From Calamus simplicifolius (Eukaryota > Streptophyta > Magnoliopsida > Arecales > Arecaceae): a DNA stretch of 64,000 nucleotides. Under the pieces are notes generated by a model that saw only the letters and a list, made by a program, of their open reading frames with translations, was not told the origin of the DNA and made no database searches. Positions 10,803-22,333 of this stretch are shown piece by piece (positions within the stretch are counted from its first letter, which is position 1; each line of letters opens with the position of its first letter). Location of the stretch: positions 62,001 to 126,000 of the forward strand of contig UESW01004256.1 in assembly GCA_900491605.1 (NCBI GenBank), in the 5' to 3' direction. Position numbers and translations under genes: made by a program.

Positions 10803-12287
10803 TGTTGACCCAATTATTGATTTTGATGATTAATAAAGGAATTGAGTATATTTATTTGATTACTAATAGATTTGATAAGTGTTTCAGGGCTTAAAAATAT
10901 TTGATTGATTTAAAGGCATTAAGAAACATGTTTTGAATCAATTGCAAAATATAAGTTTCAAAGTTTCAGAGCCTGGAGTCGACACCTAGGAATGCTGGAG
11001 CCAACCCCATGGTCAGTCAAATATTCTTCTAATTTTTGATACGGTCCGGAGCCGACACCTAGAGTTTCGGAGCCAAACCCAGAGTTTCGGAATCGACACT
11101 TACAGTGTCTGGAGCCAACTCCGATGCGGGGATAGAACGTTTGATTTTTGACTACCTCGGAGCCGACACTTACAATCTTTTGGAGCCGACACCTGAGTAT
11201 GGCGAGCTGACACCAAACTTTTTCGAGCCGACTCCTCGACGAACTCAAAACTTTCTATTTTTGGATAAACGACTTGGAGCCGACACCTGAAAAGTTGGAG
11301 CCGACTCCAACCTATCTGGAACGAAATTTTAAAATGCCAGATCAGCTCTAACGGTAATATTTTCTTTTCACCTAACTTCTAACGGATATATTTTGTTTGG
11401 AAAAACTTTCCAGGTACATTCCAACGGCTAGTTTTCTCACCAAAAATGGATTAAAGGAAATCTATAAAAAGGGGGAGAAATCTCGTTTGAAAATATAACG
11501 AAAAAATTGGAGTGAATACAAATCAAAAATCCGAGAAGTCTTGAGCCTGAAATCAAAGAGAAAAGTATCCAAACTCAAATCCTTCCACTCCAAAAAGCTC
11601 AAAGAGAAATCAAAGGCGCTCATATTGGAAAAATCGAAGGATTCCCAAAATAGAAGAAAAAGCTCTGTTTTCTCAACTTCTCATCTGCAACATTTGCAAC
11701 GAATCAAAGCTGAGGCCTGATTCAACATCTCCAGAGAGAAGAGGAAAAGAAGAAAAGCTCAAATCCAACAATCTTCAAAACAGACTTTTCTAACCTTGCT
11801 TATTCATTTTGAATATTCACTCATTTGAGGAGCTTTGTATTATTGAAAAACATTATTCTTTCTTGTTTGTGCTAGTTCTATCAAGGGGATTGAACTAGTG
11901 GAGGTAGTATACCTCGGGTCAAGCTAGATTAGCTTGAGTTTAGGGTTTTGTGCTGATAAGCCCAGAAAACCGGCTGGGTTCGTTGTGATCCCTGGGAAAC
12001 AACAAGTTGAGTTGTGATCTTGTAAAACAACTCGACTGTTATCAAGAGGATTATAGTGTGGACCCAAGTGGATCTTAGGAGTGGACGTAGGTGTTGGATA
12101 CACCGAACCACTATAAAACCTTTGCGTTTGCCGTGCTTTGATTATCTCTTTCTCTATCTCCTTGGTTGTACTTAACATTCACATTGCATTTCATCTATCT
12201 CCAAGCACATAGTTGTTAAAAGGTTAAAAATTTTAAATAACCCAATTCACCCCCCCCCCCCCTCTTGGGTTGCCATCTGGGCCAATA
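10803..12287 (+). repeat. 3' LTR of Sirevirus A
   Basis: 1485 bp, beginning TGTTGACCC directly after the polypurine tract. It carries the same array (10976-11308) and TATA box (11463-11470) as its partner. The C-run near the end is expanded to about 14 bases (about 12249-12262). The final CA has changed to TA, and the target duplication gaacc follows at 12288. Confidence 0.94.
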
Positions 12288-12292
12288 GAACC

Positions 12293-13203
12293 TGAACCAC
12301 CAGTCCAGCCCGCTCCACCGCAACCCTAGCAAGGAGGGGGTCGGAGCTTTGCTGAGTTTAAGAGCTTAGCCCCTGCTCCCTTCTCTGGATCCACCAACCC
12401 CACTGATGCTGAGGGATGGATGAGGGAGATGGAAAAGGCTTTCATGGCCCATGGTAGCCAGGAGGAGGAGCGGATTAGATTTGCCACCTACCTCCTTCAA
12501 GGGGAGGCATATGATTGGTGGTTGCATATGGAGCAGCGATTGGGTGGACAGGCTATTTCCTGGAGGGAGTTTAAGGAGACCTTTTTCAACAAATACTTTC
12601 CCAGTAGTGTGCAAAGACAGATGGAGTTGAGTTTCTGGAGCTGGAATAGAAGAATCTCTCTGTGGCCCAGTACAAAGCCGAGTTCACTAGGCTAGCCCGA
12701 TTTGCTCCGGAAATAGTGACCACTGAGAGAGCCAAGATCACCAGGTTCACTGAAGGACTGCGACCCAAACTGAGGCAAGCAGTCAATGCATTTGAGCTCT
12801 CACATATAGTGCTGTGGTGAGCAAAGCCCTGTGATCGAAAGAGACATGAATAGGAACCAGAAGGAGTGGGAGCTAAAGAGGAAGAGGAAGGGGTCTCCTT
12901 CGGGCCAGTCTTCGGGGCAGGCTAAGAAGAAAGATACATATCAGCCCCCCACAGGACTGAAAGGTAAGGAGACCCGTTGCCCTCACTGCGGGAACTTTCA
13001 CCCGGGTAGGCAGTGCCGTGGGCCGAGAGGTGCCTGCTTCATATGTGGGAAAGTGGATCACAAGATGGCCACTTGTCCCCTTCGGAGGGATCAGCTGCCT
13101 TCTCCAAATCTTGGGATGAACCAGCCACAGCAGCCGAGGACCCAGGGAAGGGTCTTCACCCTCACCCAACAGGATGCTGCCGCTTCTAACTCCGTTGTGG
13201 CAG
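12293..13203 (+). pseudogene. Tekay gag, C-terminal part
   Basis: Continuation of the capsid gene interrupted at 2056. The capsid core (about 12340-12700) contains FSGSTNPTDAEGWMREMEKA, EAYDWW and FKETFFNKYFP, typical of the gypsy Retrotrans_gag domain. A frameshift near 12640 moves the C-terminal part into another frame. A basic linker leads to the zinc knuckle CFICGKVDHKMATC (CX2CX4HX4C) near 13036-13077, preceded by a Cys/His pair, CPHCGNFH. An in-frame TAG lies about 12 codons after the junction. The last coding base before the likely intron is 13203. Confidence 0.87.
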
Positions 13204-13324
13204 GTATACCTGTTACCTAAGTACCCCTTTAAGATTATTTTGTTCATATGCGATATAATATTGATCATGAAAGATAAATAGGATCAGCTATATGACATCT
13301 AAGATAACTAAACTTTATGATCAG
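13204..13324 (+). other. Probable 121-bp intron between gag and protease
   Basis: An AT-rich insertion with GTATAC at the left edge and GATCAG at the right edge separates SVVAG from TIKVG. Removing exactly this segment joins codon GG-G and keeps one open frame from gag into the protease. A branch-point-like aactaaac lies about 15 bp before the AG. Flanking coding sequence is much richer in GC. An indel or micro-insertion is the alternative. Confidence 0.6.
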
Positions 13325-16300
13325 GGACAATTAAAGTAGGCAACACTTATGCTCAGACTTTAGTAGATCCGGGTGCCACGCATTCGTTTATATCTGATGC
13401 TTATCTTGCCAATAATGCATCATTGACACCCGTTCCCCTAGACCAAGAGTTGCTCATTGCATTCCCAAATGGATGTTATGAGGGTGGAGTCTGTATGCAA
13501 TCCTGCCAGATCAACGTGGGCGACAAGAGGCTGATCTAATCGTCCTTCCACTAAAGTCCTTTGATGTTATCCTTGGGATGGACTGGTTGGCCTCCTATCA
13601 TGCTTCTGTAGACTGTTTCAGGAAAATGGTGATCTTCAAAATCCCTAATCAGCCTGAATTCAGTTTTACTGGAAGCCAGGAACACCTGGCCTCAGTGTTT
13701 GTATCAGCACTGTGGGCTGCCAAAAATCTGATGAAAGGTGGCCAAGGGTTTCTTGCTGTGGTCAAGGACCTTCAGCAGGAAGAGGTGAAGTTGGAGGATA
13801 TTCCAGTGGCTATGGAGTTTCCTGACGTCTTTCCCGGATGATTTGACGAATTGCCTCCAGACCGGGAAGTGGAGTTCACCATTGATTTGGTCCCTGGCAC
13901 TGGACCTATATCCAAGGCCCCTTATCGTATGGCCCCAGCTGAACTAAAAGAGTTGAAGAACCAATTGCAAGAGCTCCTAGACCGGGATTTATCAGACCGA
14001 GTGTCTCTCCTTGGGGTGCTCCAGTATTATTTGTCAAAAAGAAGGATGGGAGTCTTCGGCTCTGCATTGATTACCGAGAAATCAATAAGGTAACAGTGCG
14101 GAACAAGTATCCCTTGCCGAGGATCGATGATCTGTTGATCAACTCCAAGGAGCTCGGGTATTCTCGAAGATTGACCTTCGGTCAGGATACCATCAACTCA
14201 AGGTCAAGGCTGGAGATGTGCCTAAGACAGCATTCAGGACTAGGTATGGCCACTATGAGTTCTTGGTGATGCCGTTTGGGTTAACTAATGCCCCGGCAGC
14301 ATTCATGGACTTGATGAACAGAATCTTTAAGCCATACTTAGACCAGTTTGTGGTGTTCATTGATGACATCCTGGTGTATTCTAAAAGCCAGGAGGAGCAT
14401 ATGGACCACCTGAAGATTGTTCTGCAAACCCTTCGGGAGAAAAAGCTTTATGCCAAGTTGCAGAAATGTGACTTCTGGTTGAGCCAAGTATCATTCTTGG
14501 GTCACGTAATATCTAAAAATGGCATAACTGTGGACCCAAAGAAGATTGAGGCTATTGTAAATTGGAGTCGACCTTCCAATGTATCTGAAGTCAGAAGCTT
14601 CGTGGGGCTGGGGATATTATCGCAGATTCGTGGAGGGATTTTCTCGCATTCGCTCTACCCCTGACTCGCTTGAACCCAAAAGCAAGCGAAGTTTGACTGG
14701 ACTGAGGAGTGTGAGAGAAGTTTCCAGGAGCTGAAACAACGCCTAGTGTCAGCCCCCGTCCTTACCCTTCCGTCAGGATCTGAGGATTCACTCTATACAC
14801 TGATGCTTCTCGGAAGGGATTGGGATGTGTTCTGATGCAAAATGAGAAGGTGATAGCTTATGCCTCCAGACAGCTAAAGCCATATGAGCAAAATTATCCT
14901 ACTCATGACCTGGAGTTGGCTGCTGTGGTTTTTGCCTTAAAGATCTGGCGGCATTATCTATATGGAGAAGCATGTGATGTGTACACAGACCACAAAAGTC
15001 TGAAGTACATCTTCACTCAGAAGGAGTTAAACTTGAGGCAAGGAGGTGGATGGAGCTACTAAAAGATTATGACCTGAACCTGCACTATCATCCAGGGAAG
15101 GCCAATGTGGTAGCTGATGCCTTGAGTAGGAAGTCCTCCTCGGAGTTAGCTTCTATGATCACCTCTCAGCCTCACATCCTGAGGGATCTTGAGAAGTGGA
15201 GGTTGGATTGCGAGTACAACGGTCCGATGGACTTGTAGCAGCACTTGTACTCCAACGACTCTGTTAGACAGGATCAAGTCCTCCCAGAAAGAAGACTTGG
15301 ACCTGCAAAAGATTAAAGAAGCCGTGAAGTCAGGGGTTCAGAATGAATTTACTATAATGGAGGATGGATCCCTGAGATTTGATGGCAGGCTCTGTGTGCC
15401 AAATGTGGAGAACTAAGAGCAGAGATTTGAAGGAGGCCCACTACTCTCCTTACACGGTGCACCCAGGAGGTACCAAGATGTACAAGGACCTAAAAGAAAA
15501 CTTTTGGTGGAAAGGAATGAAGAGCGAGATTGCTCAGTATGTAGCCAAGTGTTTAGTATGTCAGCAAGTGAAGGCTGAGCATCAAAGGCCTGCGGGACCC
15601 CTTCAATCTCTGATGATTCCACAATGGAAATGGGAGAAGATCACTATGGACTTCGTGACTGGTCTGCCTAAGACCCCTCAGGAACAATGATGCGGTATGG
15701 GTCATTGTAGACAGATTGACGAAGTCAGCCCATTTCCTGCCATTCAGAGTTGGGATCTCTAGTGAGAGATTGGCCAACATGTATATTGAGCAAATTGTGA
15801 AGCTCCATGGTATTCCCGTATCTATTGTATCAGATAGGGATACTAGGTTTGTGTCCCAATTCTGGAAGAGTCTTCATAGAGCTCTGGGGACCAAATTGAA
15901 CTTCAGCACAGCCTTCCATCCCCAGACAGATGGGCAGTCTGAGAGAACCATACAGACCCTGGAGGACATGTTGCGAGCCTGTGTGATGGACTTGGGTGGT
16001 GCTTGGGACAACCACTTATCTTTAGTGGAATTTGCTTACAATAATAGCTATCAAGCCAGTATCCAGATGGACTCCATTTGAGGCCTTGTATGGTAAAAAA
16101 TGCAGATCTCCCTTATGTTGGGATGATGTGGGGGAAGAAAATTATTGGGCCCTGAGCTGATTCGCAGACAGTAGAGAAGGTGCAACTGATCAGGGACGAC
16201 TCTGCACAGCTCAGAGCCGACAGAAGAGCTATGCTGATGTGAGAAGAAGGGAGCTAGAATTTCAAATTGGAGATCATGTCTTCTTGAAGATATCACCAAC

Positions 16301-16686
16301 CAAAAATGTGATGAGATTTGGGATTAGAGGTAAACTGAGTCCATGATACATTGGACCATTTGAGATCCTGAGCAAAGTAGGGAGGTGGCTTATAGCCTGG
16401 CATTACCTCCGGCACTCTCTGGGTACACAATGTATTTCATGTATCTATGTTGAGAAAGTACATTCCTGACCCCAGCCATGTGATACAGTTTGAGCCCATG
16501 CAGTTAAGGAAGGATCTAACGTATGAGGAGCATCCTGTGCGTATTGTGGACCGCAAGGATCAAGTTTTAAGACGGCGTAGCATTCCTTATGTCAAGGTTC
16601 AGTGGAGTAACCATTCTGAGAGGGAAGCTACTTGGGAACTTGAGGAGGAAATTAAAGAGAAATATCATCAATTGTTTGTAACATAG
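13325..16686 (+). pseudogene. Tekay pol: PR, RT, RNaseH, INT, chromodomain (frameshifted)
   Basis: Gypsy polyprotein. The protease carries VDPGATHSF near 13365, where most relatives have DSG. A one-base loss near 13530 shifts the frame before LPLKSFDVILGMDWL. RT (about 13850-14640) has the catalytic FIDD at 14356-14367. RNase H (about 14790-15170) has YASRQLKPYEQNYPTHDLEL and YTDHKSL. Integrase begins with an HHCC zinc finger (about 15435-15570, CLVCQQVK). It continues with MDFVTGLP, SDRDTRF and HPQTDGQSERT, the D, D and E sites. The chromodomain (about 16530-16680) includes SEREATWELEEEI. At least six frameshifts or stops are visible. Confidence 0.9.
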
Positions 16687-16779
16687 CATATGTAATTGGA
16701 AAGAAGATTAATCATATGATAAAGCTTTGTATTCTAAATGTTATATGAGATACACCAATTTCGAGGCCAAAATTTTTAT

Positions 16780-16790
16780 AAGGAGGGAAG
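16780..16790 (+). promoter_or_regulatory. Polypurine tract of the Tekay element
   Basis: aaggagggaag lies two bases before the 3' LTR and would prime plus-strand synthesis. Confidence 0.85.
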
Positions 16791-16792
16791 AA

Positions 16793-18867
16793 TGTGATCC
16801 CCTGTTCTTGCGACGGATCCTCACGTTGTGAGGATCCACCATTGTTGACGGAGGAAGGGGCGCCGCCCCCTTCCTCCCATTGTTGACGGCTGCGGCAAGG
16901 GGGTGCCGTAGCCAATCAAGGAAGGGGGGCGCCGACGCGCCCCTTCACATGGGTACAGGGGAGGGGATAACCCTCCCCTCGCCACTATTTAAGGAGGGGG
17001 GGAGCACCCCTCCTTCTCCACAAGCTTCCCCCCGGTGCCGGCCGCAGGTAAGAGGGAGAGAGATAGAGAATCGTAGAGAGAAAGAGAGGGAACCAAGCCG
17101 GTTCACGGCTTGGTTTGGGCCCGGCGGAGTGCCCGATGCCTCGCCGGGCCTGGGCGTCGGCCAGGAGACCTCACCGGTGGCGAGCGACCGTCCGGTGAGG
17201 ATCCGGCGGACGTGGTGGCCGGCCGTGCCACGGCACGAGTCGCGTGCCGTGGATCGTAAGAAAGAGAGGGAGAGAAATTGAGGGAGAAAGAGAGGGAGAG
17301 GGAGCAGGCCGCCGTGGCCGGCTCTGGCCCGGTTGCCGATGGCCGGGCCACCCGGAATTTGGCCGGCGGTGGCCCTGGCCACCGGCACGGCCTCCCCCTG
17401 TTTCGGGTGAAACAGGGGAGGAGGCGGGGAGAAGATGGAGGCATGGGCCGGCTTGGGCCGCCCATTGGGCCCTATTGGGCCAACTCGAGCTGTTTTGGGA
17501 CTGCATTTTGGGCCCCGTAATGGGTCAGGAATGGAGAAATAAAATATGGTCGATTTGGCGTTGATTCTAGTTTCTCGGATATTTTTACTTCCCCATTCGG
17601 GCTTATATATTGAGAGATATTCGAGCCCAAAGTTGGACCCAGGATTAGACCAGGTAGACCTTAGGGGATGCTGCATTGTTCCAATTTTGAGATTTAATTG
17701 TGAAATTAATATTGTAGGTAACCAGATGTCCACATAGCTGATTTATAGTTTGGAATTAGTATACTGAGGTAAGTAAGCCATTTATTATAATTTTCATAAT
17801 TTATTAGAATATGAAAATTATGGATATATTGCATTATTTGGAAAAATAAGATAAAATGGAATTTTGTTATACAATTGGGTATCTATTATAATTATATGTG
17901 ATTACTAATATTTTGTAAAGTAATGGATTATAAATGTGCAAAAATTGAATGATGTAATTATTTTAGCTTTGCAAAATATACTGGTATTATTGATGTATTT
18001 TATGCTATGAATGTACAAACCACTGTATATGTGATGAGGAGCTTATGCTCATGATAATGCATGATGTGCTACATTCAAATATGATGATGATATGTATCAC
18101 CGCGGTTCTCATATGATGTGAAACGATGTGAAATACTGAGAGATACGGGACCCACCTCTACAGGGGAGATATGTGGAGGACACACATCTAGAGGATGTGA
18201 TGTGAATGATATATTGCATAACGCACAGACATCTAGAGGATGTGTTGTGATTGATTATGATATATGGCATAACGCTGGTACCAAGACCCTTCCTCTTAGG
18301 GGACATTAAACAGTGATACACCAGATGGGTGTTGTAGGGCCGTGGGACACATAAGAAATAATAATTATATTAATACAGTGGGTTTGCTTACATTGCATAT
18401 TTCAACATTTATTGTATAATTAAGCTTCCAAAATTATTTGAGCTGATGATATACATGTTTTGATAACATGATGAATGTATTTGAAATTGGAAGTTTTATA
18501 CATAAAAATATGGTTTGATAATATCTTGACAAAATGATTATATAATAGTAGCCTTACTTATTGAGTGTAAGCTCATATAAATCTTACAATGTTTTTCAGA
18601 GCCACAGGACTAAAGAATGAGATCTAGGGTAGTTGGAGCTTCATTCAGAGGAAACTAAGATCCAACATTTTGTTATAAACCCAGTGACTTATGTATGATG
18701 GGCATGTAGCCTAAAACCTATGATTATGGTTTGTATTAAGAACCATTTAAATTAGATATATAGTTATTACCCCTTCTTGTATTAAATGTTATATTTCGGG
18801 ACGCCTTGCATGCCAGGCATGCGGCGGGTTGCCACCCCTAGATCCAATATAGGTCTGGGGCGTGACA
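16793..18867 (+). repeat. 3' LTR of the Tekay element
   Basis: 2075 bp, from TGTGATCC to GTGACA. A TATA-like tatttaa is at about 16985. The segment to about 17530 is GC-rich, including ggccgggccacc, and gives rise to long chance ORFs on both strands, the longest 262 codons on the minus strand. The rest is AT-rich. It matches 1-1620 with small indels. Confidence 0.93.
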
Positions 18868-19799
18868 CTATGAAACTTATAGACAAAGTCAATTGTATCA
18901 TTGAGAAACTATAAGCTACATAAAATTAAAAGACCTGCTGAAAACTGAAATTGAAACGTGATGGCCGAATAATCTTAACTTCCCTCGTAATACATTATTC
19001 GAATGTTGAAAAACTATTACTTAAGATGGACACTAAGAAGATTTATAATGAATAAAAAAATCCTTTTTTGAGTCTAATCTATGTTCTTAGAAAGTGTTTC
19101 CGAGTGATCCCAAACTCACTGTACATTGATCATTGTTTCTGATGATGCTTGATCACTTTGAGCTGATGTCCTTGAGCGCCAATGAACGGGCCGTAACCTT
19201 CGCAAAGAAGCTTCGCCTCAACTCCGAGATTTGCAAGAAGTCCTGAGGATCAGATATTCTGATGGGAACCCTTCGACGCTTAAGTTAGTGATCAGAATCA
19301 CAGTCATGGGCTTGAAGAAGCTCGAATGAGAGCTAGGAAGAAGATGAGAAAATTCTCTAAGTGTTTGCTTTTGCGTTCATACCTTGGTCAGGGGTCCCTT
19401 TTACCCGTTTTATTGCTACTTTGGGTCTACGTGGCTTGCTGATAAGATTGGAATCTCATAATGAGCCATGATTTTTTGCCCATGGAATGTCAGAACTAGT
19501 GGGATTGGATTCATCCCATCTGAACTGGGTGTGTGGTACTTTACAGCAGATGATCACCTTTTGAGACTTATCTGGCCAGAGTCATTAAAACTTCATAATG
19601 AATGATAACTTTTTGAGTTTGTCTGATCCAGGAAATTAAAGCTTCATGATGGATTATGACTTCTTGGGCTTATGCCAGAATCAGAAGAATTTGTCTTATT
19701 AGACATATATGAACCAGAGATGACTAATGGGCTTGTCCTTGTCAGAAGTGAAGGCTTGTTTGGAAAGCCAATAGTTGAGTTCATGAATGAAAGTAGGTA

Positions 19800-20045
19800 A
19801 GGCCACCTATGAGCCGGGGCTGCCCAGGAGCCACCTCTGGGCTAGGGATGCCTTTGGGCCGCATAGTGAACTAGGGCCGCTTAGGAGCTGCCTATGAGTT
19901 GGGGCCGCCTCTAGTTCACATAATGAACTGGTCGCCTAGGAGCCGGAGCCGCCTAGGAGCCCCTCTGGGCTGGGGCCGCCTCTAGGTCACATAGTGAACT
20001 GGGGCTGCCTAGGAGCCGCCTATGAGCTGGGACCGCCTCATTTAA
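19800..20045 (+). repeat. Irregular 60-70-bp GC-rich tandem repeat
   Basis: Variants of ccgcctaggagccgcctatg and ggccgcctctaggtcacata recur, with catagtgaact or cataatgaact near 19867, 19918 and 19988. The copies are degenerate and of unequal length. Confidence 0.65.
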
Positions 20046-20223
20046 ACGATTTCCACCGATAGGTAATTTTTGCAATTAATTTACATGTGGCTCTCATCAG
20101 CCACATCATATGCCCTTTCGCTACTGAGTTTTGGTGCTCACACGCGCAGCATGGGCCAAGAGAAAGGAGCGCATATCTTCCGCTTTTATCAATCCTCACG
20201 CGCCATAAATTAGCGAAGGCAGG

Positions 20224-20526
20224 CACGTGCCCTTAAGAAGGTTAAGTCTCTTCAAAGTCCTCTCATCATTTAAGGAATGGCGCTGGAAGTGATGTGGTCT
20301 GCAAGGATATTAAGGAAAATACTTCTCGATCAACGAGAAAAGGTTGGGCGCCATTATTGGATTATTCTTATCTATGTCCCATTATTGGGTGTGGATAATG
20401 CCTTTCGAAAGTCACCAAGGTGTCGTATCTCAAATAGTGAAAGACTTGAGGATAGCTAGGTGAAGCTTCCACTCATGAATCTACGCGTCACTGTAGTGGG
20501 CGGGACGTTCGAAAATGGTATATAAA
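20224..20526 (+). promoter_or_regulatory. Candidate promoter of the T1 opposite-strand gene
   Basis: A G-box CACGTG at 20224-20229 and a strong TATA box tatataaa at 20519-20526 both face the opposite-strand ORF that begins at 41104. Before Sirevirus B inserted at 20607, the TATA box lay only about 180 bp from that ATG. The leader between them is pyrimidine-rich, as in plant 5' UTRs. Confidence 0.55.
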
Positions 20527-20602
20527 GATTGTTCCGCCCATCTCTTTGAGCTTCTTATGTCTCCACCATCCTCCCTGCGTCCTCTTCGCTTTCTAAGTCT
20601 TG

Positions 20603-20607
20603 AGCCC
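20603..20607. repeat. Target-site duplication of Sirevirus B, left copy
   Basis: agccc is repeated at 40999-41003, directly after the right LTR. It shows that 20608-40998 is one insertion, itself holding Sirevirus C. Confidence 0.92.
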
Positions 20608-22177
20608 TGTTGACCCAAGTATTGATTTTGATGATTAACAAAAGACATGAGTATATTCATTATGTTTCTGATAAATTTACGAAGTGTTTCAGGCATTAAA
20701 AATGTTTAGTCAGTCAAAAGGTATAAGGAAATAAGTTTTGAATCAAAATTGAAAGTTCAGAACTTAGAGTCGACACCCAAACAGTCAGGAGCCGACCCTA
20801 GGGCATATCAGAACTTTTTTGGAATTTCGGCACAGTCCGGAGTCGACAGCTATAGTTTCGGAGCCGACTCCAACCTGAGATAAAGAAAAGTGGTTTCTGC
20901 TTCAGTTTTCGGAGCCGACACCTGGAGTTCGGGAGCCGACACCTGAAAGTTGCAGAGCCGACACCTAAGTTTCTAGAGCCGACTCTAATCTGAGAACAGA
21001 GAACATGTTTTTTGGATAAAGTTAGAGTCGACACCTTGGAATTTCGAAGCCGATTCCCGATAGCGCCGAGCCGACACTTAACTTTTTTGGAGCCGACTCC
21101 TCAATGAACTTCTTATTACTATTTTTGGACACCCCGATTCGGAGCCGACACCTGAAAAGTTGGAGCCGACTCCAACCTGTCAGGAACGGATTTTTCAAAT
21201 GTCAGAACGGACTCCAACGGTAATATTTTTTCACCTAATCTCTAACGGCTATTTTTCTTTGTGTGTAGAAGCAATCCAACTACTCTGCAATGGCTATTTT
21301 TTTCATATAATCTTAGATTAAGGGATCTATAAAAAGGGGAACCATCCGTTTGAAAAGATAAAAAAATATAGAAAAAGAAAAAGGAAATATTTTGTGAAAA
21401 ATCCAAAAATCTTGAGAGAGAAATCAAAAGGAAAGACTCAGAGCTTACATCAACCAATCCAAGAGAGTCCAAAAGAGAAATCCAAAGCATTCAAGTTCAA
21501 AATCGAAGGATTTTTCAAGTGAAGAAAAAGAAAGCAAAAGCTCCAAAATCCTTAACTTCTCAACTATGATTTTCTGTGAAGAATCTGAGCTGAAGCCTGA
21601 TTTAATCCTTCAAAGGAGAAGAGGAAAAGAAGAAAAGAAGAAAAGCTCAAACCAAATTCGCTTCAGAATGCTTTCTTACCCTTGTTCATTTAATTGCATA
21701 TTTGCTCACTTAAGGAGCTATCTTATATTGTAAACTCTATTTTTCATTGTTGTTGGCTAATTCAATCAGGGGATTGAATTAGTGGAGGTAGTATACCTCG
21801 GGGCAAGCTAAGGATAGCATGTAGTTGGGTTTTGTGCTGGTGAACCCGAAAAAACTGGCTGGGTTCGTTGCGACCCCGGGAAAATAACAAGTTTGAGTTG
21901 TGAGCTTGTAAAACAACTTGACTGTAATCAAGTGGATTATAGTATGGACCCAAGTGCTGCTTGGGAGTGGACATAGGTGTTGGATACACCGAACCACTAT
22001 AAAATCTTTGTGTTTGACGTGCTTTGTCTCTTTCTCTCTATCTCATTTATTTGTGCTTAGCATTTATATATACATTGCACTTAAGCACATTCATATCAGA
22101 GCACTTAGTTTTAAAGAGCTAAATTTTTTAAAAGAACCCAATTCACCCCCCCTCTTGGGTTGCCATATGGGCCAACA
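20608..22177 (+). repeat. 5' LTR of Sirevirus B
   Basis: 1570 bp, TGTTGACCC to GGCCAACA. The phased motif array spans 20767-21173 with 21-22-bp steps inside clusters. A TATA box (ctataaaaagggg) lies near 21332. Its end matches the other Sireviruses. Confidence 0.94.
20767..21173 (+). promoter_or_regulatory. Phased GAGYCGACWCC array in U3 of Sirevirus B
   Basis: More than a dozen copies; for example starts at 20767 and 20789, and at 21142 and 21163. The 3' LTR copy is at 39593-39998. The spacers differ from those of A and C, but the two-turn spacing is kept. Confidence 0.8.
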
Positions 22178-22179
22178 AT

Positions 22180-22191
22180 TGGCATCAGAGC
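22180..22191 (+). promoter_or_regulatory. Primer-binding site of Sirevirus B (one mismatch)
   Basis: tggcatcagagc has one change (t to c) from the iMet primer site seen in A and C. Confidence 0.88.
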
Positions 22192-22240
22192 AAGTACTCA
22201 TTTTTTATTTGATCCAACGATCAAGAGTTAAAGATCCAAA

Positions 22241-22333
22241 TGGCAGCTTAAGCTGGATCTTCATTTACTGAAGGTCAATCCACAAATAGACCTCCTTTAT
22301 TTAATGGTTCAAATTATTCTTATTGGAAAGCTA
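22241..22333 (+). pseudogene. Gag of Sirevirus B, N-terminal fragment
   Basis: It begins MAA, then has TAA where A and C encode Gln. It continues with SSFTEGQSTNRPPLFNGSNY and is cut at 22333 by element C. It resumes after 32326. The early stop would silence gag from this start even without the insertion. Confidence 0.85.

Larger units (their letters stand above)
2057..12287 (+). mobile_element. Sirevirus A (Ty1/copia, SIRE/Maximus lineage)
   Basis: Complete 10.2-kb element with two 1485-bp LTRs (TGTTGACCC...GGCCAACA), an iMet primer site, gag, pol in PR-INT-RT-RNaseH order, a third ORF, repeated polypurine tracts and the GAACC target duplication. Integrase before RT defines copia. The long gag with a coiled coil, the extra 3' ORF and the multiple polypurine tracts are Sirevirus traits. 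Frameshifts and stops in gag, pol and ORF3 make it non-autonomous. The right terminus reads ...CCAATA, one transition from the expected CCAACA. Confidence 0.95.
1..18867 (+). mobile_element. Ty3/gypsy chromovirus, Del/Tekay type, interrupted by Sirevirus A
   Basis: Composite element. It contains a partial 5' LTR (1-1620), a tRNA-iMet-type primer site, gag, PR-RT-RNaseH-INT-chromodomain, a purine tract and a 3' LTR (16793-18867). The order RT before integrase places it in Ty3/gypsy. The C-terminal chromodomain and the LTR of about 2 kb fit the Del/Tekay chromoviruses. The 10.2-kb Sirevirus A (2057-12287) is inserted in gag. The 5' end lies before the window, so the target duplication cannot be checked; ctatg after 18867 is the candidate right copy. 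Pol has several frameshifts, so this copy is dead. Confidence 0.9.
18868..20607 (-). other. Left part of Tat element T1 (3' LTR/3' untranslated region), no gene
   Basis: This segment continues across the Sirevirus B insertion into T1 (40999 onwards). Read on the minus strand, about 19120-19420 looks like LTR R/U5 sequence. I cannot fix the LTR ends. 19800-20040 holds irregular GC repeats, and 20224-20526 holds a plus-strand promoter-like region. No supported protein gene is present. Confidence 0.5.

Noticed and set aside
12249..12262. Long C-run at the end of the Sirevirus A 3' LTR as a special structure
   Set aside because: All Sirevirus LTRs here have a shorter C-run at this place. The expansion is ordinary homopolymer slippage or a sequencing error.
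16945..17733. Minus-strand ORF of 262 codons
   Set aside because: It lies in the GC-rich part of the Tekay 3' LTR, overlaps ORFs in other frames, has no family motif, and the matching 5' LTR segment does not preserve it cleanly. GC-rich sequence lacks stops by chance.
18868..18872. ctatg as proven target duplication of the Tekay element
   Set aside because: The left copy lies before the window and cannot be compared.
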